In this document: positions 52,701-64,000 of the stretch, in pieces
Position numbering within the stretch: the first letter of the stretch is position 1
Layout of the letters: each line of letters starts with the position of its first letter
From: Ectocarpus siliculosus
Lineage: Eukaryota; Sar; Phaeophyceae; Ectocarpales; Ectocarpaceae
NCBI GenBank assembly: GCA_000310025.1
Contig: FN649742.1
Location: forward strand, 404,241-468,240
Length of the DNA: 64,000 nt
Direction: 5' to 3'
Notes under the pieces: model-generated
What the model saw: only the letters and a program-made list of their open reading frames with translations
What the model was told of the DNA's origin: nothing
The model's database searches: none
Program-made: the position numbers and the translations under genes

Positions 52701-55700
52701 GGCGTGTTGTGCCACGGGATGATGACCAATACCATTGTCAGATCACGTGTGTCCCCGTATGTCCTGTGGACGGACTTGCTTTGTTTTCCTGATCAGCAAC
52801 ATGTCATCTAACGTGATCTCAGGCCAAGCCTTAATGTAATCCATGTTGATCTCTGCGTCGCGTTGACTTGCTGTTTTCATCGTTTCAATGAACGCTACCG
52901 GTGCCGTTTTCATCCACCTGTGGTTGACATCCCACTTGGTGCTGGCGTCGAGAGTCGACGTCGACTGGTCTTCGTCCTCTTCCTCTTGAGGCTGCTCGCT
53001 GACCTCGAAAACCATGAAGTCGGAGGGCATCGCCCCGAACATTTTGCACCTTGTTCCCGGGCACGCCTTCCGAGAAGACACACGTAAGGAATTCGAGACA
53101 TGGCGGATTACAACTGGCCGAAAAAAATCAACCGCATCAAGATGCGTCAGTGGCATAAAAACACGAACGAACGTCAACACTTGTGAGCACCGTTACAAGT
53201 GCAGCTGGAAATCCACGCGGAAGTCCTGTCCAAGGTGACCGGTCCTGATTCGATTTTGATGTACCTTCCACACGAAGGTGTGGTATATACCCTTGGTATT
53301 GGCAATCAGTCTGCCTCCGCCTAGTTGCTCATATCGTACGAGAAGCGCTCTCAGTGCATGTTATCAAGAGACCTAAAACGTGTTGACTCACTTCTTTCCC
53401 GTGCGCTTGCTGGCACGCAATCTCACACAACGAGATGCAGTGGCAAGATATGGGAGGGCATTGCCTCGGAGGTGGAAGGTAGAGCACGGGCTTCGCGTCC
53501 GGCTCCCCTAAGTTCACCACGATGTTGCGCACAGCGGAGGGAAGCCTGAACTGTTGACCCCTAAATATTGTATTCTCTGCGACAAGGCTTGAAGGAAAAT
53601 GCTTATTCATTCGTGTCCACGTGTCGTTCGCCGTGGCGTTCGCCCTAAAATTACGCTCGTCAACTTATAAGTAACGAGGCTAGCTCATGGTTGCCGCATT
53701 CCTTGGCAAAATACGTTCTGTTCACAACATATGATACTTTGGCGTGTATCCGACCATAGATATATCAGCAAACCAAATGCTCCCGCACCTGCAGCCAGTG
53801 TAAAAATATGGGTCCTCTCACATTGATAGATTTGAAAAAAGTGATACTGCTACTTAGAAAGAGAGATACGTAGCGACATCGATCCAACGATTGAACTAAC
53901 ACGTGTCATTCCCACGCGAGCTTGGGCCTTAAGGTGAATATAATAATGCATTCCTACCTGAAGGATAGTCTGGAGGTGGTTCCTCTGGCAGAGCCTTGTG
54001 GAGCACGTGTCTCAACTCGGTAGGCTCTGATAGAGAAGGGTACCCGCCGGGGTCCAATACTTCGCAGATAACTCTGCTGGTGTGGTATCTGCTTGCACGG
54101 TGGGCGGTGTTGCGCGAAGGGGGTCATACGGAGGATGTCGTAGTTGATAACCGACAAGACTCATCCTCAACCCGATGCATTTTCATGTCGACCTTAGGAT
54201 GGTAGTCCACTAAATGAGGGGTTGGACGGATAGCCGTTCATGCCGGGAGCGCGAAGATACTCAGAACAATGTGGTGTTCGTGCATGTGCCGCACGAGCTC
54301 CGCGCACAAAACTGTTTTCGAGCTGCTTCGTGCCACACCCTGAAGCGTGTGAGCTTGTGTTCGTCACTCTTCTCACCTCCCCGTGAAACATGCTTGCCAT
54401 CTTTTTATGAAACATGTACGTGCGTATCCGCAGGGCGACCAATTTCCCTTAGGGTAAGTAATCACTGTGGGGGACAATCTACCAGGTTCCGTGTAGGACC
54501 CCTGTGATAGACCTATGCGTTTCTTCTCACAAATGATAGCAGAGCCCGTCCTCCGCCACGTAATGGTCGTAAATCTCAGCGCAGACAGATGCCCCGCGGA
54601 CGTGTGGGAACAGAGCCATGGAGGTAGGGTTTACCAAGGGCTTTGCCACGCCACTTCTTGTCGGCCCGTCAAACACCAGCTTGTAGTTCAGGGGCGGCTC
54701 CACCACGACCACCGTTTGGTTCTACGATGTGTACACGAAGGAAGTAAAAGGGGGCTGTTAAGGCAACAGCGCGTAGGCAGCTAATAGGGATGCAGTGCTA
54801 CCGAAAGAAGAACGTGGCGGGTGTGCTGGTGCCGACCTTTGAGATGCCGGCTTCGTACACGGTTTCGAGAGGAGGACCAAGAACAAAACAGGTCCCGAGG
54901 GTACGCGTTCTCAGAAAACATTCATCACTTTGAACAGAGGTAGTCCTCCAGAAAAATATGAACGCGAACTATGCTGGTAACTCTTTTGAGTTTACATTAT
55001 GAGGACAAAGTATCGTTTCGTTGCGATTAAAGAACTAGTAGGGAAGACGAGATACTGAATAACCTTCAGAACGCTTGTTGCATCAAGACAAAAATAACAA
55101 CAACGTCTTCGGCGACTAAGAAGGAGGGCAGACTGGACAACGGTCAGGCAGACAAGTGTGATATACCATTTCGATGTCAGCCCTATGCTTTTGCCAGACT
55201 GCTTGTGCACAAACCAAAGGGGTTCGTGCTATCCAAATGGATCGCTTGAACCTCGGGTGTAACCAGTGGTAATTGACCAGTCGTACAGCCACGCTAGTGC
55301 AGGAGTTTTCGTTCATCAGGATGGATACTTTTTTTAATCTGCCCTCGCTACGCCACGAAACAATGCTATCTTATTTTGTTTACCTCTTTGACTGCTTGGT
55401 TGAACATATCTTCCCGCTCCTCCTTTGTCGGTTCCAAGCTCACGGGCATCTGCGTAGCGCCGGCTCTATGCGGATTCGGTTGGCAATCACGGCGGCCGAG
55501 TCACGAGGCAGGCATCGTACACATACGGTTACATCACGTAACATCACATCACGAGTGTTGAAGAAGAGCGGGGTCGGGGGGGGGGGGGCGTCACGATCGG
55601 GACACGCTTTGAGATAGACGAATGCCGAACCTGGAAAAACAGGACGAGGTAGGTAACATCATACCGCGAATCCACCACATCCGTAGGTACCACTCAAAAG

Positions 55701-58700
55701 GATCGTTTTCTCTTTTCTCCCTGCCTCCGTGTCCACTACTTGTAGAGAAAAATAATGCTACCCTTTATTAGTCACTTCTCCTGCCATTACTTGCACTCTC
55801 ACCCCTTTGAAGGAGCCGCGTCGGTACTATCAGGGAGGGTCCCATGCTGTTTACGGCGCCAAGCTGGCAATGGGTTCGGCTTGGTGTAGCAGTCGCTCAC
55901 GAAAGGTCTCCATCGGTACTCTCCGGCAGGAAACGGAGTCGACCCTGCTTGGTTGATGCGGTGGTGCACGAGAAACCCTCGTTGATTAGTAAGTTATGGT
56001 CGAGCGATGCCGTCGTGTGGGCTTTTTAGCCGCCCCGGCTTCTATGTAATAAGCTGCGCTTATACCCAGCCGAGAGGGATGGCTCATTCTGCACATCTTC
56101 CTTAATCTTGAGAACACTGCCACTGCACCGATGGCATCAGTCGCGCAACCTCCAACCGTGTTGCTATTTGCCTAGCACACGAAGTTCAGCCTCATTGACA
56201 CGCACTCTCTCAACAGAGCGTAGACGTTTACTAGCATAGGACCAATTGTGCGCCAGGCATGCGCGCATGGGAAGCCTCGCCGCTAATAGTTGGCATGCAC
56301 CACAAGTAATTTTCTAGTGTTCACCTAAGCTTCCAACAGGTCCCACGCGGTGAGAACTCCGAAGTGGTATCGGTGTTCTTCTCCTTCGTTGTTTTTGTCC
56401 ATCAGCCTCCCGCCCCCCGGACACACACACTGGAGAAGGAGAAATTGCTGGGGTACTGGTAAGGTCGCTCTCTCTCAACGCCTGTCCTCGGCTGTTGCTC
56501 TTTCTCCCTTCACCAGCGCTAGACACAGCGCCCCTCCCACCCGTCTGCGGACGCGCATTCCCCAGCTGGTCGCGTGCGTTGGTCGTCGCACCGGTTGGTG
56601 GTGCTGACGTCACCATGCCGTGGGTTCTCGACGCGCCAGCCTGAGACTGTGGTCGGCGGTGCGAGGGGCCGCGGCGGGCGGTGGCGGTGTTGGTGCTGTC
56701 AACGATCCCACCGCCTCGAGAGGCTGCCCTCGTCGGAGCGGTCGCCGCCCGTTCAGACGCCGTCTGCCACAACGACGTTACCGGCTGGCGAAAGTCTTGC
56801 CGCACTTGCACCATTGCAGCGTGCCCCGTTTTGATCGGTGGTATCGTCGGCTTTCGCTCAGCACCTCTTTCGTGCTCGGGAACTCTTTCTTGTCCTTCTC
56901 GCCCGTGCGCACGTGTGGCATCGGCGTCGCCGTCGACTTTCGTCACCGACTTCCCAGTGTCGCTGTCGCTGTCCGCACCGGCACACCGCTCTTTCGGCGT
57001 ACTAAAATCCCCTCCTTTGACCCCCTGAAGGGTAACGTACAACGGACGAGGCGTGAGTAACACCACGATCCGGCGTGGTCGCAAGCGTGAGCACCACAGA
57101 CAAGTACGGGTAAGGATAACGACACCTTGTGCCCCCCGTTCGGAACATATCCTTATGCTGAACGCGATACCTGTTCTCGCAGTCTGGGCTGGGCAACCGG
57201 CAGGCGTCGTTCGGCGAACGTTTTTCGCCAGGCAAGCGACAAACATCAAGTCTTCAATTCAAGTTCCACATCAAACTTCTATTCGATTCGATCCGACGCG
57301 AATCCCACATGTACCTGAACCCAGGCTAGAAATTGCTCCCGAACTATGCGTGCGGTCGGTGAGCCCCCGTTGGTCAGGCGGCCAGCCCAGAGAGAGGCAC
57401 GAATGGACTCTTCCAAGCTCCGATCCGCACGGGAAGCCGTGACTTGTTTTGATCCCCGAGAAATCTTTCATCAAAGAACGATTGAATGATGGGTCGCCCG
57501 GAGAAAAGACAGGAGACGCGTCGGGGGGGGGGGCACGTTGATGGTGTTGCCGCGGATACAGTGTTATCCCGTACCGGTACCGGAGTAGGTCATACTCTGA
57601 TGACCGTGCAGTTGAAGACCGTGCACTTTTGGTGAAACTCTTGCTGAAGGTAGTCTAACTCCTTGAAACCAAAACAAGTTCTCCGACGTGATCGTGGCCC
57701 CGACCCAAGCAAGAGTACCACTAAAACCGACAACATATTCCAACCTTCGACGCAAGCAAATAAACACGGGCACAAACACGAACATCCTACCTGTCCCTCG
57801 AACATTATTGCTCGGCAACACGGGTTTTCGGCGCAGTTGCAGAGGATGCTCGAGGCGAACTCTGACTGTGGCGGCGCGCTCGAGACTGTCAACTCAACCA
57901 GCGGTTGGAGCGCCCACCGACAGATAGACGGCTGGCAGCTGAACCGAACGGAAAACATCATACGGACATAGAGTACATCAAGACGTGATCGATCGATGGT
58001 TGTGAAGGTGTTTGCTGTAATAATCGTCTTTCAATTCGGAATAGGCAAGCACGCTGGTGCAATCGAGTAAAGTAGTTCATACGATGATAACTGTCGAAAA
58101 CGAGGTCCTTCCGTCTCTCTTGGAAAGAACGGAGCTAGCCCATATAACCCACACGAGTCCGTGATTCATGTTTTCTTTGTTCGTTCGAGGTACTTGCGTG
58201 TTTTTCAAAAACTGGTATAAACCTAGCACTCGGTGTCCATACGAAATGTCATTGTCGCATCTTCAAATCGATTGATTCTCTCATGACCCAGGAATGTTTG
58301 ATGGAAGCTTTGAACACCCCCGACCCCTCATTCAAGGACCCTACCGTCACCTCCCCGTCCCTCATTCAACCAATTCCAGTAAAAAGTCCTTCCCTCTTTT
58401 GTTGTGGCCTGCTGTACTCTCACCCTGTTTCTGTGGAGAAGTTCAGGAGCGCGTGCAGGGAACGGACTTTCAAGGGCTCCTTCGTGCTCGTCGCACGGAC
58501 CAAGCGACACAACGCCTCCACGCCACCGTTATCCTGAAGTCGGCTGCGGGACCTTGCCCCCAATGACAACGACGCCGCCAAGAAAGACCCGCAGGCCTGT
58601 TTGGTCGTTCGTTCATAGTGTTATCATTTTTGAGGATAATTCACTTTCAGTCGTGTCCGGAGTGAAGCGGCAATGCTCGCGTAGGGCGGATCAGCGGGCG

Positions 58701-61700
58701 GGTGTTCTCAGTTGAAGTAGACAATACATGTTGCTGGTGCAGTGGCAGCGGAGAAGAATGAGTCGACCACCTCTGGGTGATCGACTGTTTCTCTTATGAA
58801 AGTCGGACCAACGAGGCAGCAAACTGCGGAATTTCAGTCTGTGCATGTGTACACACCATATCACGATTCCGCTGGAGGTCGCGTACCAGCAAGTTGGCTG
58901 TGTGTGCACTGTTCTCTCTCAACTCTGCATACTCAGCCAAATCAATCGTCAATCTTCGATGACCAGCTTTGTCTGTGGGGGAGAATTCTGGCGATTTTGA
59001 CAAATAGGAGCGATCGTTCGGATCGTTCTTTCGGGGCCGTCACACGAGGACAAACAATAACACAGATCCCACGTAACACGACAAACATATTGTTTGTTTT
59101 GGACCGAAAGCGTGAAACCATAGCCCGACTTGGACTCGACCAAAGTGCGTGGCCAATGCACCTGGAGCTCGGAGGTACCAGAAGCCAAGAAGCCAGCGCA
59201 TATATCATCAAGAACAAACGGTCCCCTGCGCAAAAACAACGACGACAAAAAATACAATTGCCACGATGGTTGCGAGGTACATAGCGACGATGGTAGGCAC
59301 TATATTCCACTTCGGTTTCGAATCAGTGCAAATGATTCCCTGTCACCAAGCTCTAAAGACGTTGGTGCGTCAACTCTAGGTGTTTTAAGGTCGATGTTTC
59401 TTGGGTTTGTTCGAAGAGTCATTTCGAGGGTTACTACCGGCTCAGGGCAAGCAGGATAGCACGGCGTACAGTTCATGCGTGTTTATTGTTCTACGCCGAG
59501 TCTGGCACACGGCAATTCCACAACGGGAACGGGCCACGATTCCTCCGCCAATATCATCGACGTCTACCCCTGTTCATGTCTATCCGATTCGGTCATTCTC
59601 ACCCTTCTGTGGCGAACTGTTTCACATAGTCGGCGCGATTTTTCTCGTGTTCAGGATTCCTGCACAGCGTGAACATCAAACCAGCAGACAACACCTGCCG
59701 AACAAACAAGGACAGCGGTGCGGGTTCAAAAGTAAGTGGGGTATGAGTGAGCGGAGGACAATGGTCTACGGCACAAATACCTCAAAAGAACAGTAGGGTA
59801 AGGACAACCAGTCTCTCATGGTCTTCCCTTGACCCCTTGTCAATGAACCTGATCTCCTTCTCACGCCAACAGCGACATATGGCACCGGCCTTAGCTGACA
59901 AGCTTGTTGACTGTGTACGGATGCACAAACTTATTCAAGCAGCTTCTTACCGAGGAATGAGTCGAATCGAAGAACGTCGTGATCTACTCCGCCTTTTCTT
60001 CATCTTAATCTTCATTTTCGTATTTCAGCGGATAGTAAAAAACATGCAAAACACACAATACACCTATCTATCTCGTAGAAACCGAACGTCGTCGTTTATT
60101 CTGTCGCCCTCTATGTAAAGTTCCAAAACAACTAGTAATGTGCACAGCAGCTCTGCACACACCTCCACCGACGTGGAACTGGGGGTCCCGTGGATGCCAA
60201 AAAAATATCGAGACAATTTGATCTTGGTGCATTGGCAGACCTTGAGGTAGACGGTACTAGTACAATCGTACACTGCCTGCAGCAGTGCGGAGGCGAGACT
60301 GAGGTGCATCGCGAGCGTGGCCACGTCCGGCTCGGTGTGGCACATGTTGCACAAGGTGCCCACCGCCAGCGACTTGAGCGGCACGTAGCATGCGCTGGAC
60401 GGAAAGTTCAAAATCCCCTGTGGCAATGGTTAATGGTGTGTGACGGTGGAACCGGAAAGGATGGATCGATCGGCCGGTTGACAGGTTGACAGCAGACGGG
60501 CTGAACGGTGAGGTTGGGAATGTAGGACCGGAAACGTAGTGTTCATGTTTCATTCCAGCCTTCGGTGTGCCGAGGCAAATGCTGCAGCGTTCGTCATGGA
60601 TGGGTGTAGCAACGGTCGTACACCCAGTATTTTTGCTGTGGAAGGGTTGTAGTACTAAGTACACTTTCAAGCAGACAGTATTTTGCGAGTTTCGGTGTCG
60701 TGTCGTACTAGGAGATGGGAAGACAGAAGTGATTAGGCAATGAGCTCGCACCCCTGGCAACTGTGCGTGCACAATGTACAACATTGTAATACGGGTCAAG
60801 GGTAGACACATGTAGTTGCAAACAAAAGCTGTGCGAGGAGGGGATATCAGAGGAAAGTGGACAAGGAAGACATGGACTCGCATTTACTCTTAGACAGACT
60901 AACCACCAAAAGTTGGAGACCACCGTTCATGGCAAGCCTGACCGTGTTGTCCGTGTCGCACGCGAGGAGCCAGATGGCCGCCAGTACCCTGGGTGTCCAT
61001 TTGTTCGAAATGAACCACAGGGGGGAGGAAAAGTTACACACTGTACCGACGAATACCATCCGCTTCAAAGGCTGTACGAGCTGTACGAGTTAGCTACAGA
61101 GCGCAGCGGAACGTCCGGGCAACCAGTACTCCTTTTGAGATTTTCGATTCTGTACATCAACTCCTTCCTTGTCGAGTCATAGCCGAAGCAGGCAGTCCTC
61201 CGCACGCGACACGGGTACATATGCTCTCATGTGCTGCTGAAGCAATATTTACTACAGAAATCTTTCGTGACCCTTGCTCAAGGACACAGAACGCCATGTG
61301 TGCATGCATAAAACAGGCGCTTTTAGAGGATTCATCCTAGCACGCGTCCAAGGGGGTATGTACTTGGCGTGTTGCTATGATTTGCTCTTGTCTGCTCTTT
61401 TGCCATGCTCTCTTGCGTCCTTGTGTATCTTCTCTCACCCTTCCTTGACGTCCAATCTGGCGTTCGATTGCAAGACGTGCACGAGTCCGTCAAGGGCCCA
61501 AAGCCGACCGAGTAAGACCCTGTTTTCTCGCCGCCGAGCCAGCAACCAGCTGTCCGGTACCGATAAGATCACGGCCAAGATTAATTCTCAGAATAAGTTC
61601 AACCTTGAGTCTAGAACAGGCGGGTGTACAGTGTTCGCCTGGAGTTGTTTGTTGTCTTCAGCTACAAACACTGGCTTGACAGCGGATGTCTCCTCTCGAA

Positions 61701-63290
61701 ACGGACAAAGCATTGATTCTATGCAACATTACCGTTATCTTGTCCTCGTATTTGACCAAGGGAAATCATTCGTCCTCGTAACGATTGCCCCACTGCACTT
61801 CGCTGTGTCCACGGAACGACGCATACACTGGCTGCTGTGGATCAACCACGTCAGCCGAAGTTCAACACATGTTCTTAAATGTGTTACAACTCACATTGTC
61901 CAGGCGGTGTAGGTCAGGACGTCCTGGTTTGTGTGTCCTAGAGCCCAAACTAGGGAGGTCAGCTGCTTCTCCGACCACAGAGCCCCGTCGGCTTCTTTTG
62001 CCTCCTTGGCAGCTTTCGCCGACCGTTTCGCGCGCTTCTGTCTCTTTGGCTTGCTACTGCCCTCAGCCAACCCGGCGTTTTCTACGACGTCCCCAATGCT
62101 GTTCTCTTGCTTTGCCGATACCGTCTTGTTGTCGTTGTTGCCGTTTTCCGTTTTGGTGTTGCTATTGTCGCTACTTTTGCTCTGGGCGCCGATGTCACAC
62201 AAGTACATAATACTGCACGCGATGGTGCTATCGAACTGTGCGCTTCCGAGGCGCCTCATGAGGAGACGCTGGAGGTGGACAAAAACAAGGGCGAGTGCGG
62301 GTTGAGTACAAGCGAATGAGATAGAGTGACCAGGCGAGGGAATATTAGTGCCTCTCGGCGGTAGCAACATGATTCCCTTAAAGAGGATCTCAATATGTAC
62401 ACAGCTCAAAGCTCCAATCATCGACCGGCATTCCATAGTCCCCTGCAACGCTAGCTCGGGTGTTTCTGAGTGGATATTGGTATCATCTGTAGCACCCGAG
62501 GTGGAGATTCTACCTGCAGCTTGTCGAGAAAGCCGTCTTCGAACGCTTTCCGACGAAGGTTCTCGTTAGCAGACATTAGAGTGCACAAGGTGCGCGCCGC
62601 GTGCTCCTGTAACTGCGGGGGTCATTCGGGGTAAGGAGGGATGGAGGGAGAGAAAAGGTGGGAGTGGTGGGAGGAGGTGAGGACGACGCGGAGAGATGGT
62701 GAGGACGAGCCTTCCCGTTCCTTGCCTTCCTCATTGGATCGTTGGCCGAGCGCTCATTGCGAGGCGAACAAAAAGGGGTGGGTGCGAGGTAAGAATCATA
62801 CACGACCATAGCAGTTTCAGACCTCAGGCCTTGTCTCCCTGCGCAGGCGGAACGCGGCACTTCGAGTATTCGCGAGGGGCTCTCTGGGGTGCGGGGCATA
62901 GACTTGCTTCGTGTCTCATTAACACGATGTACACAAAGATGTCAAGATTTATGATGGCGGTCGTGGATAGGTCTCCATCGTTCTTACAGTTTCCATTTCG
63001 TCATTGACCATGCATCCCTCAGCACTTACCCACTACCCACTGGAGGTGTGCAATGTTGCTGAGGAGGCGCGGTCTTGGTAACGGCGACTATCAAGCCGGA
63101 ACCACGCACATCCAAGGCACGGTGGCTGTGAGCGTATTTCATATGGCTGCAGCGTTGATAAATCACCGCTTTGGTTGTACTGGGGTTTTAGACGACCAGG
63201 CGTCTTTTCGTCTTCACAACCATCGCCACACACCTCTAGGGAGTTGGTCCTCTTGAGTAGAGCCAGCATTTCCCCAGGGAGGGCTTCCAT
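46799..63290 (-). CDS. Giant protein with armadillo-like repeats and EF-hand-like C-terminal region
   Basis: I cannot name the family. At least 24 exons run leftward. N-terminal ARM part: 63234-63290, 62514-62606, 61895-62268, 60904-60988, 60241-60417, about 58855-58922, 58424-58543, 57791-57938, 57596-57661, 57315-57464; for example EEHAARTLCTLMSANENLR and DNGGVEALCRLVRAT. A 700-nt exon (56325-57024) encodes a disordered Ser/Thr/Gly/Arg linker. Then 55855-55944, 55384-55449, 54837-54909, 54531-54721, 53958-54026, 53392-53576, 52780-53066, 52348-52537, 51490-51699, 50920-51048, 50430-50546, 49545-49637, 48996-49133, 48414-48500 and 46799-47056. The C-terminal blocks (GKMMQDTELAGNFISVEEIG, LTFVDFLEALTRLAIAMP) look like degenerate EF-hand helices of the kind seen in large protist cytoskeletal or flagellar proteins. 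Phases agree at most junctions; gaps remain at 54.0-54.5 and 54.9-55.8 kb. The start may lie right of the window. Confidence 0.65.
47191..47503 (-). mobile_element. tRNA-derived SINE-like element with A-tail
   Basis: On the minus strand the element opens with a tRNA-like head at about 47431-47503. It contains an A-box-like sequence (TGGTCTAGTTGG, 47481-47492) and, 32 bp on, a B-box-like sequence (GGCTCGAATCC, 47438-47448; one mismatch to consensus). A body of about 220 bp follows and it ends in 16 A residues (47191-47206). It lies in the last intron of the ARM-repeat gene, in the same orientation. Possible flanking repeat: GCTTG occurs just outside both ends. The cloverleaf cannot be closed well, so it is not a functional tRNA gene. 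Confidence 0.6.
50022..50100 (+). mobile_element. Second tRNA-derived SINE-like head, same family
   Basis: The first 25 nt (50022-50046) match the head of the element at 47479-47503 (opposite strand) at 23 of 25 positions. An A-box-like TGGTCTGGTGGG (50033-50044) and a weaker B-box-like GGATTCGATTA (50081-50091) follow. A C/G-run truncates the similarity at about 50096, and no A-tail is evident. It sits in an ARM-gene intron between exons 49545-49637 and 50430-50546, antisense to the gene. Confidence 0.5.
56325..57024 (-). other. ARM-gene exon encoding disordered linker
   Basis: The frame is open across the whole exon, from a TTCAG acceptor to an AG/GTGAAC donor, in phase with both neighbours. 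The residues are Arg, Ser, Thr, Gly, Ala and Pro-rich without predicted structure. It separates the ARM half from the EF-hand-like half. Plus-strand open frames here are its shadows. Confidence 0.65.
61895..62268 (-). other. ARM-gene exon with internal basic insert
   Basis: This 374-nt exon starts in an ARM helix (RLLMRRLGSAQFDSTIA) and is interrupted by a polar Asn/Ser/Lys insert with a basic cluster (KPKRQKRAKRSAKAAK). It resumes the repeat with EKQLTSLVWALGHTNQDVL. The basic cluster would serve as a nuclear-localisation signal, but cytoskeletal proteins carry similar patches. Confidence 0.65.
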
Positions 63291-64000
63291 CTGGAGACAA
63301 CGAAAGGTTGGCGATCAACGGACTAAGTTCATATCAGGTGCATGCCTTTTGATTGGTGACGTTGAGGCTTGCCCTATTATTGTAGATTTGTTGCCCAACT
63401 ACCGACGATATCGGAAGATATACTGCACGCGTTCTCGGCTACATGGCGCGGTGCTCATGCGCCAAGCACCCCATTCGGTCTGGCTGATAATCTTGTTGCC
63501 GGTCCCTCTCTCGCCTGCTCCCAAAGTCCAATACCTTATCCGAGTACCGAACATGGAGTATTCACGTCTTGCCATAGCCTCCGAAGTGTCCAGATTCCAA
63601 ACACCACGCGAAAAGTCGGTTGGGATGTATCTCTTCTCACCCTCCTCCCTAGGCGAGGACTCATGTACATAATACAACGACGTTGCTGAAATCGAGTTGC
63701 CCACCTCCTCACTGCTGTCCGTGTCCACGCTCGCGCCTGTCCCAACCCCGACGCCTATGCACGCCACCGCACAAAACACCACCCATGGAGACAACCATTT
63801 CGAACCGGCAAGCTTTGCCACCGAGAGCATGGTGCGGAACCAGCAGGCAGACGAGACCGCTTTCTTTCCAGGCCCTGGTGGGCATCTGGGGTTGTGTAGT
63901 GCAGCAGCACCGTCAACATGGGGGTTTTGGGAAGAAATGGGTAAACCTAGGTGGGCAACGATGAACCCAAATCGTGCAGCGCCGGAGACAATTCGACCAC
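63291..64000. other. Right-edge region, possible further 5' exons of the ARM gene
   Basis: The exon at 63234-63290 begins directly after a CAG acceptor, so the gene probably continues upstream, here or beyond the window. A 143-codon minus-strand frame (63399-63830) begins with a hydrophobic stretch, but shows no ARM pattern and no splice border in phase with the next exon; I do not call it coding. Confidence 0.4.

Noticed and set aside
63399-63830. 143-codon minus-strand frame with a hydrophobic N-terminal stretch
   Set aside because: No recognisable domain, and no splice border that joins it in phase to the ARM exon at 63234-63290.

Overview
The window is nuclear DNA from an intron-dense eukaryote, most likely a stramenopile and plausibly a brown alga of the Ectocarpus type. 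The evidence is that every recognisable protein is split into many short exons (about 60 to 700 nt) by introns of roughly 150 to 1900 nt with canonical GT-AG or GC-AG ends. Base composition is near 50% GC, microsatellites are common, and there are no bacterial-style operons. The taxonomic call is an inference: no sequence search was possible. Exon borders below were worked out by hand from splice signals, reading-frame phase and family conservation; most exon lengths agree with the phases of their neighbours.

Layout, left to right: (1) about 1.5-7.1 kb, plus strand: a TTC13/SRFR1-type tetratricopeptide protein whose 5' end is unresolved or lies left of the window. (2) 7.7-11.1 kb, minus: a small five-exon gene for a predicted secreted, charged, helical protein of unknown function. 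(3) 12.7-30.4 kb, minus: a very long (about 29 exons, about 1,570 aa) ISWI-class SNF2 chromatin remodeller. It has an HMG box at its N-terminus and an unusual C-terminal extension: a Lys/Gly/Ala-rich linker, a winged-helix-like segment resembling the CAF-1 large-subunit C-terminus, a PIP-box-like motif and a second HMG-like segment. (4) 30.4-33.8 kb: gene-poor, with a decayed retroelement RNase H fragment. (5) 33.8-39.8 kb, minus: mitochondrial isovaleryl-CoA dehydrogenase. (6) 40.1-45.5 kb, plus: a TFIIIC TPR subunit (GTF3C3/Tfc4 type), head-to-head with gene 5 across about 250 bp. (7) 46.8-63.3 kb or further, minus: a giant gene for a protein with armadillo-like repeats, a disordered linker and a C-terminal region of EF-hand-like helical segments, not tied to a named family. 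Two related tRNA-derived SINE-like elements sit in opposite orientations in its introns.

The genes do not form one pathway. The themes are chromatin and transcription (ISWI, TFIIIC), leucine catabolism (IVD), and protein scaffolds (TTC13-like, ARM protein). The two most striking observations are the composite ISWI protein, which may couple nucleosome spacing to replication-linked assembly (PIP-like and CAF-1-like modules), and the frequency of GC-AG introns: three of nine in the IVD gene and at least two more in the ARM gene.
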